Of a stretch of DNA of 64,000 nucleotides, positions 9,948 through 21,480 are shown piece after piece. This DNA comes from Valencia hispanica (lineage: Eukaryota; Chordata; Actinopteri; Cyprinodontiformes; Valenciidae), in the NCBI GenBank assembly GCA_963556495.2, contig OY747702.1, positions 14,020,903-14,084,902 of the forward strand, given 5' to 3'. The first letter of the stretch is position 1, and the number at the start of each line of letters is the position of its first letter. The notes under the pieces are model-generated. The model worked only from the letters and a program-made list of their open reading frames with translations, was not told the origin of the DNA and made no database searches. The translations under genes and the position numbers were made by a program.

Positions 9948-11686
9948 TTACCCATCCATTTTCTTCCGCTTATCCCATGTAGGGAAACTGAGGCAGCAGC
10001 TCAAGCAGAGAAACCCAGATTTCCCTCTCTGCAGCCACTTGGGCCAGCTCCTCAGGGGGAAAACCAGGTCAGCAGAGAAACATAGTCCCTTCAACATTTC
10101 CTGGATCTTCCTCTGGGCTTCCCCCCAGTGGGACGTGCCAGGAACACCTCACCAGGGAGGCGTCCAGGAGGCATCCTAACCAGATCCCTGAGCCACCTCA
10201 ACTGACTCCTCTCAATGTGGTGGAGCAGCGGCTCCACTCTGAGCCCCTCCTGGATGATTGAGCTTCTTACCTTATCTCTAAGGGAGAGTCCAGACACCCT
10301 ACGGAGGAATCTAATTTCAGCTGCTTTTATCTGTGATCTCGTTCTTTCGGTCACTACCCAGAGCTCGTGACCATAAATGAGGGTAGTAACGTAGATCCAC
10401 AGGTAAATCAAGAGCTTCACCTTTGGGCTCAGCTCTCTCTTCATCACGACAGACCAGTACAGCACCCGCATTTCTGTAGACACTGCACCAATCCGCCCAT
10501 CGATCTCCCGCTTTCCCTCTATCATGAACAAGACCCCCAGATACTTAACTCCTCCACTTGCGGCAGGACCTTGTCCCCAACCCGGAGAAGGCACTCTACC
10601 GCTTTCCGGCTCAAGACCATTATCTTGGATTTGGAGGTGCTTATTGTCATCCCAGCTGCTTCACACTTGGTCGCGAACTGCGCCAGCGAAGGCTGGAGAT
10701 TACGTTCTGATGAAGCCAACAGGACAAAATAATCTGCATAAAGCAGAGATCCAATCCTGAGGCCACCAAAATCCCCCCAATGCATTGACTGTGTCCAGAA
10801 ATCCTGTCCATAAAGAACAGAATCGGTGACAAAGGGCAACCTTGGTGGAATCCAACTCTCACCGGAAACGAGCCCGACTTACTGCCAGCAATGCAAACTA
10901 AACTCTGACACTGGTCGTACAGGGACCTAACAGCTTCTGTCAAGGAGACTGGTACTCCATATTCCTAGAATACCCCCCACAGGACTCCCCAAGGGACACG
11001 GTCTGATGCCTTCTCCAAGTCCACAAAACACATGTAGACTGGTTGGATGAACTCCCATGCACCCTCCAGGACCCTGTTTATGGTGTAGAGCTGGTCCAGT
11101 ATTCCACGGCCAAGACTGAAACCGCATTCTTCCTCCTGGATCCAAGGTTCGATTATCTGTCGGACCCTCCTCTCCAGAGCCCCCGAATAGACCTTACAAG
11201 GGAGGCTCAGAAGTGTGATCTCCCTATAGTTGGAACGTACTCTGTGGTCCCTCTTTTTAAATAGGAGAACCATCACCCTGGTCTGCCGGCAGCTTCTGTA
11301 GCCGAGGATCGGCTCGCCAAGCTCATCTCACATCGCACCTGACCCCTGTGGCCCCTCCCACAGACGGTGAGCCCATGGGAAGGGGGCACATGTCACCTCT
11401 TCTGGCTGAGGTGAAAGGCTGGCTACCAGGTGCTCTCCAAGCTGCTCCACCTCCAGGCCTGTCTCCAGAGGGGGACCCAGTGACCCGTGTCAGGGCAAGG
11501 GAACACTGAGTCCATTCGTCATCAGGGGTGTTTTGCGCTGCGCTTTGTCTGATCCCTCACCTAGGACCTATTTGCCATGGGTGACCCTACCAGGGGTCAA
11601 AAAGCCCCTGACAATTTAGCTGCTAAGATCATTGGGATATTCAAACCCCTCTACCATGATAAGGTGGCAGCCCAGGGAGACGGGGG
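9948..11686 (-). mobile_element. 5'-truncated LINE with 13-bp target-site duplication
   Basis: A 1739-bp minus-strand non-LTR retrotransposon insertion. It is bounded by direct repeats GCCCATTGCAATG at 9935-9947 and 11687-11699. The 3' end (left side) carries CCATCCATTTTCTTCCGC, a tail common in teleost LINEs. The 5' end (right side) holds further family sequence upstream of the RT region. Truncation at the 5' end is the normal result of target-primed reverse transcription. Confidence 0.9.
10091..11276 (-). pseudogene. LINE reverse transcriptase, inactivated
   Basis: Fragments in three frames cover the RT and C-terminal part of ORF2. 10965-11276 has SNYREITLLSLPCKVYSG and FVDLEKASDRVP (motif A, Asp retained). 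10647-10943 has VGFHQGCPLSPILF (motif B). 10522-10839 has LLYADYFVLLAS, where the catalytic YADD/FADD box has its second Asp changed to Tyr (codon 10729-10731). 10091-10594 has KYLGVLF and the C-terminal RSQLRWLRDLVRMPPGRLP. Frameshifts separate the pieces. The C-terminal motif recalls RTE- or L2-type elements; I cannot settle the clade. Confidence 0.85.
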
Positions 11687-11699
11687 GCCCATTGCAATG

Positions 11700-12949
11700 A
11701 TTATATCAATTATGATTAACTCGTAGTTTCCCAATTTTATTCTTTCCTCATTCTAACCAGCCAAAATTCTATTGGTATGCAGAAATCAAATGCATATCTC
11801 TTGAAATAAAACACCTGTTATGGGAAGAAATATATCTTCTTCCCTTCATAGGAATGAGGCTGGAGTCTGCATCGGCGTTTTTCATATTTTATTACGGCCA
11901 GTCTTAAACATGAGCCCGTTTGGGCCAACGCTTGAACTATCTCGCACCCAGCTCATGTCTGTCTCTCTGTAAGCAGCTTCTGCCTTGAGTCCCATGATGT
12001 TATGTCTTCGTTGCGAGGTTAACCAAAACACTCCTCACAGCAGAGGAGTCAGCAGTTAGATCAGAAGAGGTGAAAGGCCTCTTCCCTGACTAATAATTAC
12101 TGTGATCAAATTAATAGATCCAGAAATAATTTTCCCACATCACACCTTACCTAGCTTTAGGTCAAGGCAGACCTTTGCCATTGCAGTATTGAAGACCCTA
12201 ATATTGCAGTGACAATGGTAAATTGATGTATTGTGTGTGCATAATGTAACACTAAAATGCATGAGTTGGCTGGCTGTTTCTTTTGAAAGAGTACATTCCA
12301 GCATGTCTGCAAACTATCTAGTGGCTGCAGTGCAGCGTTTAAGTTTAATTCAACACCACACTGCTTGGAAGATTCTTTTAAAATAAGAACAGATTTGAAG
12401 AACAATATGTCAGAGCAAAGTTAGTTTCCTGTAAGCCTGACTTTATTTGCTTTCAGGAACATGGTGTTTACGCACTGCATGCTGACAGATCATTAGATGT
12501 GCTGTCCCAGAGCTGAGCTGGGTCATGCTGAACTCTTCAAGGGGAAAGCAGAATGTTTGTTCCAAACTCTGGATTGGTTCCCAGAAAGTGATTAAAGAAA
12601 GGGGGCAGTGATATTCAAATGTTTAAAAGCAGTTGTTTATTACCTTTCTGAGGGATCTTTTTGAATTAAGATTCTGTATGTAAGCCCAAATTTGCTCAAT
12701 ATTCTATGAAATATACTTTCTAGCTTTTTACATCTTTACCCTGAATATACACTGGGTGTGTGAGCGGCGCGTTACAGGAGCGACGCTATCTCGTTGCATC
12801 CTCCGCCGCACGTCAATTCCCACCAGGAGCATGTCCATGTAGCTGGACTCGCAAAATCATCAAAATGAGAAGAATTGACGTATGCTTTAAAAAAAATTTA
12901 AATATGGTACGTTTTTTAAACTCTGCATTCGCTCCCATATTTGTTGATA
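11700..12949. other. No gene; a short CpG-rich patch near 12760-12840
   Basis: Mostly unremarkable. The patch at 12760-12840 (GAGCGGCGCG, TCCGCCGCACG) stands out by CpG content against AT-rich neighbours. It may be the edge of a degraded MITE, but no partner end was found. Confidence 0.35.
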
Positions 12950-13200
12950 TTCCTTTACATGCCTCATGTGGATTGTGCCAGTGTTTTCCAGTGTTTTCCT
13001 TAGCATGTAGGCCAAAAAGTTCTGTTTTGGACTGGTCTAACCAGAGCACCTTCTTGTACGCTTGGTGTGTGCTCCACATGGCTTGGGGTAAACTGAAACA
13101 AGGTTTTATTTTTTCTGTACAGATTTGTTGAGAGTACAACAAACAGTTTTCCTGACACCAGATTCTCCCGTATGAGATGTGCTCCTCTACAGTTTAACGA
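12950..13200 (-). mobile_element. Tc1-like transposase relic
   Basis: On the minus strand 13020-13110 encodes AMWSTHQAYKKVLWLDQSKT followed by ELFGLHAK. This matches the first catalytic block of Tc1 transposases (KVLWSDETK ... ELFG), with SDE changed to LDQ. Sequence to 13200 continues the N-terminal linker as non-coding remnants. No inverted repeats were recognised, so only part of an old element remains. Confidence 0.7.
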
Positions 13201-13496
13201 TTAAGGCTCTCTTCGCTTACCCCTTCAGTTTAGGTGGCCACTGATGATAATGAGGTCTATTCTCAGATGTGGGATCTGACAGTACTCCGTGAGATGTCTG
13301 TAGGCAATACAAAAATACTTTCAGACTTTTGGGTGCCCTGAGCTTAGATTTAGTTGCTAAATTACCTGCAACAAGGGCAAGAACTTAGAGACTCACTGTC
13401 TACCTTCAAAAGCTGGGTCAGACCACAGACCTGCTGGGATAAAGACATCAAATAGAGCAAGTGAAGCACTAAAAACATAGATGCGAGCATGAACGC

Positions 13497-13534
13497 ATGC
13501 ACACACACGCACCCACACACACACACACACACCC
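13497..13534. repeat. Short (CA)n microsatellite
   Basis: About 38 bp of CA repeats with CGCA and CCCA interruptions. Confidence 0.9.
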
Positions 13535-15069
13535 ATTCAAAGAGATATAAACAAGCAAACACATGTTTAATTCATAGCTCTGAGTGGGACTTCTCTGTTT
13601 TGAGCGAGCTGGGTTTTGCTGTAGGACCCCTGTGCAGACAAACAGAGAACCCAAACTGATCTTCAAAATGAGTGTTAGCACAAATGTGTGCGTACACATG
13701 AACAACGTTTCAGTGGTGCCACACACAGAAAGAGAAGATGAGATATTTCCACCCTCAGAGAGCTGCAATAAGACAGTTCAGAGATGGAGGAAATGTAAGA
13801 TAATAATTTTACTGGATTGGGCTGAGGTTAGTGGACTATATTCAATTCAGAACACCACAAAAAGACCCAAACGAAGATCTGGGCTACAGAAAGGCAGGCT
13901 ACATGTCATGTGATGGAAGTGTTCTTATGGCTGACGTACCCCTCTTGAGTACACACATAATGATTTATATATTGTCGCTTTTAATGTAGTATTCTTGTTG
14001 TTACCAACTCTGCTGCTATTGTTCCTCAAATTCCCTTTGTGATGATCTTTAGTTCATTCAGCTGTTGTCAACAAGCAGTGATAACATCAGCAGTCTCTCA
14101 GTAACTCAGTAAATTCTGACTTGTTTTCTTTGTCTGAATGAACTTGTCAAAATGTACTCATCAAATGCAGTTGGGGGTTTTTTTGGTTCTTAATTGATTT
14201 TTATGAATCAGTCAAATGGCACAAAGTACACCACAAAATGAATATATTACTCCTTTGCTCTCATTGTTAGCCTGAATACATTGTTTGTAGAATATTTGTA
14301 CCACCTTACTCATGCTGCGCCTTCCACCATGTGACAGTGGCTAAATACAAAAAGCAAGTCAATTACTGAATCTGAAAAGCTGGGATATTATGGGTGGCTT
14401 TTGGATTTTTCCTTACAAAGATGGAGAAGGGAGCAGTGTCAGCACTGTCAGCAGTACAAATGCTGCAAGAGCTCCTGTGGTCACTGCAGTGGTGGACAGC
14501 AGTAGTCAGGAAGCAGTGCAGGAACCTTCAGGTACAATTTAGGTACAAACCAAACATACAGGCGATGTCTTCAGAATAATTTGTGCTTCACTTATGATGA
14601 TCAGTATGCAATGAACTTTACAAGTCTAGATTATTTTAAGTTAAAATTTCCTTCTGCAGAGCAGCCAGATACACTGAGTGAGAGAGCGGGAAATACAGGG
14701 AAAGACGAGGGCAGCATAAGCTATGAAAAACCATTTGGTTATTTTGCTTGGCCCGACTCCAAGGATTTTTATTTATTTTTCAGTATCAGACAAGTCAAAG
14801 ACTCAATCCCAATGCATGACATACAATGAAGCTATTCCCTCCCTATATTTAAATTTTGTTTCTGTGTGTGTTAAAAGTTTCTGTGTTCAGTTTTACAGAA
14901 AATAAACCAACACATGTGCAGTGCGCCACCTGTGTACCTCTCACTTGTGGTATGATACTATGGTTGACCCAGTAGTCAAATTTATAACTAGTCTAGTGCC
15001 TGTTAGTTTGAAAATAGGATTAGTCTGAAGTTTAGGTGTATGACCTATTTTGACCTATTTTATTAAATC
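13535..15069. other. No recognisable feature
   Basis: Several open frames of 60-110 codons occur (for example 13584-13913 plus) but show no family motif, plausible signal or splice structure. Confidence 0.4.
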
Positions 15070-15695
15070 TACTTGTAGTAGTAGATGAAATAGAATTTAA
15101 TTTTATGTGATATGAGTACAGATTATTGCCACAGAACAGAAAAAAATATTTCTAGGGGAAAGAAACAGAAAATGCTGTGTGTCAGCACATGTGTAGCCTT
15201 TGTTATATTATCTATATCTATATCTATATCTATATATTAAAAAAATATTTCTAGGGGAAAGAAACAGAAAATGCTGTGTGTCAGCACATGTGTAGCCTTT
15301 GTTATATTATCTATATCTATATCTATATCTATATATTAAAAAAATATTTCTAGGGGAAAGAAACAGAAAATGCTGTGTGTCAGCACATGTGTAGCCTTTG
15401 TTATATTATCTACTAGTAGTAGTAGATGAAATAGAATTTAATTTTATGTGATATGAGTACAGATTATTGCCACAGAACAGAAAAAAATATTTCTAGGGGA
15501 AAGAAACAGAAAATGCTGTGTGTCAGCACATGTGTAGCCTTTGTTATATTATCTACTAGTAGTAGTAGATGAAATAGAATTTAATTTTATGTGATATGAG
15601 TACAGATTATTGCCACAGAACAGAAAAAAATATTTCTAGGGGAAAGAAACAGAAAATGCTGTGTGTCAGCACATGTGTTGCCTTTGTTATATTAT
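15070..15695. repeat. Tandem array with alternating 99-bp and 143-bp units
   Basis: The marker TCTAGGGGAAAG recurs at 15151, 15250, 15349, 15492 and 15635, giving periods of 99, 99, 143 and 143 bp. All copies share the block from ATTTCTAGGGG to TTGTTATATTATCTA. In short units the filler is an ATATCT hexamer run. In long units it is TAGTAGTAGATGAAATAG through GCCACAGAACAG. The copies are almost identical, so the amplification looks recent. Open frames here are incidental. Confidence 0.95.
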
Positions 15696-15774
15696 TTTAC
15701 ACTATTACATCCGTAGGCGCTCACTCTTGGAGTTTTGTGGTAATTGGGTGGTGGTGTCCAGGGATGATATCAAA

Positions 15775-16000
15775 TTCCTGGGCTGACTCATTCTCCCAGC
15801 CCACCCCCTGCATTCACCCATTGCCCCACACATTCACCCGCTGATGGTGGTAAGCTATATTTGTAGCCACAACTGCCCTGGGAAAGACTGACAGAAGCTA
15901 GGCTGCCATACATTCGGCACCACCAGTCCCTCTGAACACCACCAAGAGGTTTAAGGTAAATAGCTGGTAGGGTGTTCTGGGATCCAAATATACCCAGGTT
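15775..16000 (-). repeat. SINE-like repeat, minus strand
   Basis: GACTGACAGAAG and AGGCTGCCATAC near 15880-15915 are the reverse complement of the block at about 33010-33050. This places it in the same family as the SINE at 32885-33125, in the opposite orientation. Flanking CACATTCACCCGCTGATGG fits the same family. Diverged copy. Confidence 0.65.
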
Positions 16001-16544
16001 AAGTACTGAAAATTATTGTGATCATAGCAACTAGGAGAGCTTAACGATGGCAACTGTGTTGATTGGACAATCAGGCAGTGCTGTGTAGTCCCGCTGGTCC
16101 TTTGAGGCTGTAGTTTGATAGGATGTTGGCAACACATCACTGCACATCAAGGCAAGCCTTGCCCTAGACCTGCATGGCTAATATTTATTATTTAATTTTG
16201 GTGCAAAGTTCTCAATAAAACAATGTGATTATCGAATAATGTTACGTTTCCAGATGGTTATTTTTCTAGATTCTGCTTAATAAGTGTCAACACACAGCAA
16301 CTAAAACAGAAAGTAACTGAATTGATTAAATATACAGTACCTTGCCAAATTGTAAATACATTTATTGGTTCCTTTAGAGCTTGAAGAAAAAATGAGAAAA
16401 TTTGTGAAGATGAAATAACTTTATTTATTAATTGTGTCAATTTCATTACTTATTGCAGTATATATAATTTGTTTTTTTGTATTATTATTTTTCATACTGA
16501 AGTATATTTGTAGTTTATGTTCAATTTCACATTTGTTTTTCTAA

Positions 16545-16901
16545 TGGCGTATTTCCACTATCGGAACTTCAGGGTAATTTTACCAGACTTTAATCTATCG
16601 GGGTAAATCTGTCTTGTCTCCATACAGAATTGGCCCTTTAACGAATTTGCTAAGACGTCTGCATATCACGACCATTTCGGCAGTGAGTAGTGTCATTTAT
16701 CAGTGCCAAAAAGTGCCCACAGCAGCATAGAATAAGATCGACATGGAAGAAGCAGGGATGGTTTCACCATCAACTCTTTTTTTTATTTTACAAAGCTGGT
16801 TGTTTGACAACGTTTGCTCATTTGCGGGCCAGCCTGGTGTAGTGGAGACACACCCATACTGTGAAGTTTTGGTAAAATTACCCTTAAGTGGAAAGGTGCC
16901 T
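16545..16901. mobile_element. MITE with TAA target duplication (PIF/Harbinger type)
   Basis: A 357-bp element whose ends are imperfect inverted repeats. The left has TTTCCACTATCGGAAC and then AGGGTAATTTTACC. The right, reversed, has TTTCCACTTA and then AGGGTAATTTTACC. Flanking TAA triplets at 16542-16544 and 16902-16904 fit the 3-bp duplication of PIF/Harbinger transposons. Inside, ATGGAAGAAGCAGG near 16743 may be a gene-start remnant. No transposase is encoded. Confidence 0.75.
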
Positions 16902-17254
16902 TAAGCTCTATCAAGAACACATCAGGAAAAGTTAATGTTCAGGAGAATTCAATTCAAGCAGGAGAATTCAAGCACAATAGAAATACTGTTTTCTAAACTC
17001 AATGAATAATGATTTTTCTCTAAGCATGATTTTAACACTGACAGAAATAATCATGACTATATTTGTTTTCCATGCAACCCTATTACTGCCCTTGGGTAGA
17101 ATCGGCAGCACAGGTAATGAGGGCAAGAGGCGAGTAGAAGACAACACTTAAAACCACACAATGATCTCAAGATAATAACACAAGGTGGTTCAAACATGTG
17201 ATCAAGATGCCTCCTACATGCCTCCTATTCAAACAGATTAACCCGCATGCACAA

Positions 17255-17590
17255 TGTTGTGTGACAGAAACTCAACATGTCACCCTGAAAACACCATCTT
17301 CAAGGTGAAACGTGGTGGTGGCAATATAATGTTGAGAGGATGTTTTCCTTCAGCAGGGGCAGGAAAGCAGGTCAGAGCTGATTGGAAGATGGATGGAGAT
17401 AAATACAGCGGAGAAAACTTAGAATGACTCGACGCATACACCCAGATCTACACTGGTACCTCTTGAATCACAGCATATTCACTTGTTACAATAGCCTAAT
17501 CAAAGTACCAACTTAAATCCAACTAAGAATGTGTGGGTTTTTTTTCTTTAAATGGATGTTTTCAGACTCAACATCCAATCTGACTGAGCT
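17255..17590 (+). mobile_element. Tc1-like transposase relic
   Basis: Plus-strand remnants of the catalytic half. 17280-17420 matches the segment around GGGSIMLWG and the following GKMDG block. 17500-17530 aligns to SPDLNPIENLW but reads as PTKN, so the catalytic Glu is Lys. 17571-17595 matches LTELEL. A possible left terminus, CAGTACCTTGCC, lies at about 16335; if so, the Harbinger MITE at 16545 is nested in this element. Confidence 0.65.
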
Positions 17591-17595
17591 TGAGC

Positions 17596-18780
17596 TATTT
17601 AAAAAAAAAATGGGTGTATAAAATTAATTTTCAAATTGAAATTTAGTATCAAGGCATGCTGATACCTTTCTAAAAGAATTAATAACACTATCAAAGTATC
17701 CAAAAAAAACAGCCATGCGAGTTTGACAAAATGTAATGCCCTTCCATCCAAAATGTGGCACCCAATAACCTCATCAATCATCAGAAAATTTCCTTCGGCA
17801 CCTCAGAGGAAATCCTTGGCTTAGTGAGCAAAAGTCCCAGGTAATTCCACACATTTCTGCTGCTGGAGAGGTGACCAGTACTAAAATTATTCCCTGTGGA
17901 GATAATCTCAAATCCTGGTTTTCACATAAGCCCTTATATAGAGGCTGTTTTATTTGAATAGGCCACTGAGATTACACTAGGTCAGCTCTTACTGGAAAAC
18001 CGAAATCACAGACAACCTATAAATACATTGGATTGGATGTCAAAGTGTCCGACCCAGTCAGAGCTGAATTTGTCTACCTCTGAGGGAATGTGTACTGATA
18101 ACAATTTGCTAAATTGTGTGCAAGTCCATAAATGTGCCACTCAGTGTGTGTTCTCCAGCATCATCTAATCGCAGCCAGTATTCCCTCACCTCCATCACCT
18201 CACACAGCAGTGGAAATGGAGGCTGCCGCTTGGCTTTCCTCATCGATTTACGGTTCAGACAAAGTGCCAGAGATTCAGACTGCAGAGCATCAGCAATTCC
18301 ACTGCCAGGAGAAGGAATTAGAAATAAGCCATCGCCCTATGTTTGCACTATGTGGACACTCTTAGAGCGCAAAGAACACTTAATGAGAAAATTAGTAAGT
18401 GAGAAAATATAAATCTAGAACGTCAACTAAAAAGCTCTTATGTCTAAGTTGATGTCTATTTTTAGTTTAGTTATTTTTCGTCTCGCCAATCAATTCAGAT
18501 GCTTAAAGCACAGAGTTGGAAAGACAGAGTTGTGTGCCCTCTTCAGTATGAATCCCATGAAATGTAGGTTTCTGATCAGTGCTTCTATCATACCTTAATT
18601 AATAAGGACAGGTTTCAGTTTTTTCTACAGGTACCACACCTGGCAACTTAACTCAAAGCTAACTTACACAACCAAACTCTTAAAGTAGTTGTATTTAAAC
18701 CATAGAGCGTGAGTTTTTATTGAGGTTTTCATCATCAAATCATGTATTATTCAGGAAAACTCATGTGATAAAAATGTATA
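17596..18780. other. No recognisable feature
   Basis: AT-rich sequence. Open frames at 18116-18412 overlap in two frames and lack motifs. Confidence 0.35.
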
Positions 18781-18784
18781 CTCA

Positions 18785-19350
18785 TTGGACACATTATTAG
18801 GGTCACCTCGCATGTACCGCTTTGGGCCCTCGTTTGCCTTCGGATTTGCCGCAACTCTCCAGGGCATAGATTCAACAATGTCTTGGAAACTTTACTCAGA
18901 GATTTTGGTCCAAATTGACCAGTGGATTTGGGTCTGGTGACTCTGGAGCTAATTGGAGTACAGTGAACTAATTTTTATATTCAAGAAACCACTTAAAGAT
19001 TGCCAGATTAATCATTAAGAGAGGAACGTAGTCAGGAAAATGCAAACGATGCTCAGTTTGCAGTTAGTGCAAGAAACAATCCCCCACATCATTATACCAC
19101 CAAAACCTGCAGCAGCCTGAACCATTGGTACGAGGCAGGATAGACCCATCCCTTCTTGTTGTTCTCATCAAATTCCTACAAACTGAATGTTGCAGCAGAA
19201 ATCAAGACTCATCAAACCAGGCAAGATTTTCCCAATCTGTTATTGTCTAATTTTGCTGACCCTATGCAAACTGTAGCTTCAGTTTCCTGTTCTGAACTAG
19301 CAGGAGTGGCCTTCTGTTGCTGTAGCCCATCTGCTTCAAAGTACAACGAC
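18785..19350 (-). mobile_element. Relic of a Tc1/mariner-superfamily element
   Basis: Begins near CTCATTGGACACATTATTAG, like the ends of a very common fish element (family consensus, from memory, CACTTTATTAGGTACACC). It continues with recognisable blocks of that family's antisense transposase: GATTTTGGTCCA, TCTGGTGACTCTGGAG, GGAGTACAGTGAACTA, and AATCAAGACTCATCAAACCAG with AGTTTCCTGTTC downstream. Many gaps exist and the other terminus was not found. Confidence 0.65.
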
Positions 19351-21480
19351 TAGTAAGATCCAATGAGGGAAAGAACCCCAACAAATTCTACTGTTGTGAT
19401 ATTTTAGCAGGACATTGAAGCAAAAATAAATCATTGGAAACCTTGAGGATTTTAAGATAAATCTGTCTGAATTAGAAAAGTAATATATGTTGAGTTCAGG
19501 GAGTTCACAAGCATGAAGCAAAAGACTAAATCTCATTACCATGACCATGCACATCCATAATCTGGCAAAGAAAGTAAGTCAAGCTGGTGTTCCTATACAT
19601 TAAGCACTAATTAGATGATCCTGTTCTGCAGAGCTCCGAGGAGAAGGAGGTGCATGTAATGGCCACCGTATAGACAGAAAGTGGAGAAGGAAGAAGTGAA
19701 GAAAAAAACCAAAGAAGCACAGAGATAATGATAATTAGAGCATCCAAAAGTCAGTGAAATCAGAAAGCAAAGATCACCAGATACAGGATATGCCTTATGG
19801 CCTACTAGACAGAATCAATGAGATGTTGGACTTTGATTGGATTGCTATGTGGATTGGCATAGGACAAGGGGCAGTTGTATTGTGCAATTGTCTTATATAA
19901 GTGAAGCACTCAGAAAACATAGCACCCTGATGTTGGAACCAGTGGGTAAATGAGATGACTCAAATACATCTTGGAGTTTCCAGCTATGCTAAACTAACGC
20001 CAGGAATGGACTGTGCACCAAATATTACAAAACCTGTTAACATCTGTGCCTGCCAACTAGATGCAGGTATTAGGCTCTTTGCAAGACAACGCTGAACGAA
20101 ACCACTACAGGATGATGGTACTGTTAGCTTACCTTCACTTGCTATTTTGATGGATGCTTAACTCTTGAGAAGACTACAGCAGCCACTACACATGTAGCAT
20201 GCAATACTGCAACTTAGAGACTCCTTGGTTTTTGCAAAATCTTCAAACCTAGGTGGCTGTACTAGCACTGCTGGCAATCACCATCCTTCTATGCAGATGA
20301 CAAAGTGGTAGGTCTTCTGGGAGATACCCTGATGTTGTGGTGACAGTCTGATTCAAAATCCAATGACCAAGGGAAGTCAAGAAGACTACCACCACCAGTA
20401 GAACAACCGGTTACCATAGAGACATAACACAAACTAGTAGACAGACATTATCACTGACCGTAGAGTTACACTGACCTCTTAAGGAAATGCACACCAGTGG
20501 TGTTTGTTTTCACTAAACAACCAACTCTGACAGATTGTAGTTGGCAGTTTGTGGTTGAGCGTGCGTCTCTCAGTAGACCTGTTCAGAAATGGTAGGGCTT
20601 CTGGTAGGACTATGCACAGCTGAAGTCCAGTGATTTCTTCTGTCTCAATGCGGCATGCACCAGTTGATGCACATTGGTTGACAAGATGCAATGCTATGCT
20701 CCTGCTTTGCTTTACGTTTCAAGCAAGTCCCCCTACTACTTGGGTATCAAGAGAAGTTTGTTCCCCATCTCCCAAAATAAGTTTGATCTCTTACATCTGA
20801 GGGAATACATTGCATCATCAGACAAGAAACACAATTTTATCTTCTATTTAGTGTTGAGCTAAGCTAAAAGCCTGTTGGTTGATTTGAATGCTTTGTACAA
20901 CCCTCAGCAACGTCATGGTTTTACTTTTGCTATTGGACAGTCATTACTGAAACTTTTGAAGACATGCTTATTCTGCCAACTATTTCACAGAGAACCTTTG
21001 AAAACACATTTTTGTATTCGTTGAAAAACAGCTGGCTTCCTTCTGTATTTTCATGCTACAGAAAGGTCTAATCAGCTAAATTAGCTAGAAAACATCTGTG
21101 GATGTGGACACAATCCTGATTTCTTTTATAGGGACTGTTAGAAAATTAGCATAAATGAAGCAATGTGTTTAAGTGTCGCTATTCATTAACAGCAGATGAA
21201 TTGTCGGGCATGATTGCTGAATTATTTTGCTGGTCATAAATGTTGTAACTTGTGCCACTATAATTTAAAAATAATGACAAAATTATGAGGGTTGCTTAGC
21301 TTCAGGATACTTATAGTAGTGGCTGAAGGAGCTTGGGTGCATGTAATAATTTTTTGCCTGGCATTTGAGTCTAATTACTTCTCAAAAAACGAATTAGTGG
21401 CTATTTATTGAATGAGCGTACACGCTCTATATTTAGACTGAGTTTGTCCCTCATTCACTGCTTTTCTCACTGGCAGTGAC
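19351..21480. other. No recognisable feature
   Basis: No transposon ends, coding motifs or long repeats were recognised. Short open frames only. Confidence 0.35.

Noticed and set aside
12440..12500. Second exon for the 9651 signal-peptide exon, using the CTTTCAG acceptor near 12456
   Set aside because: It would add only 13 codons before a stop and matches nothing known.
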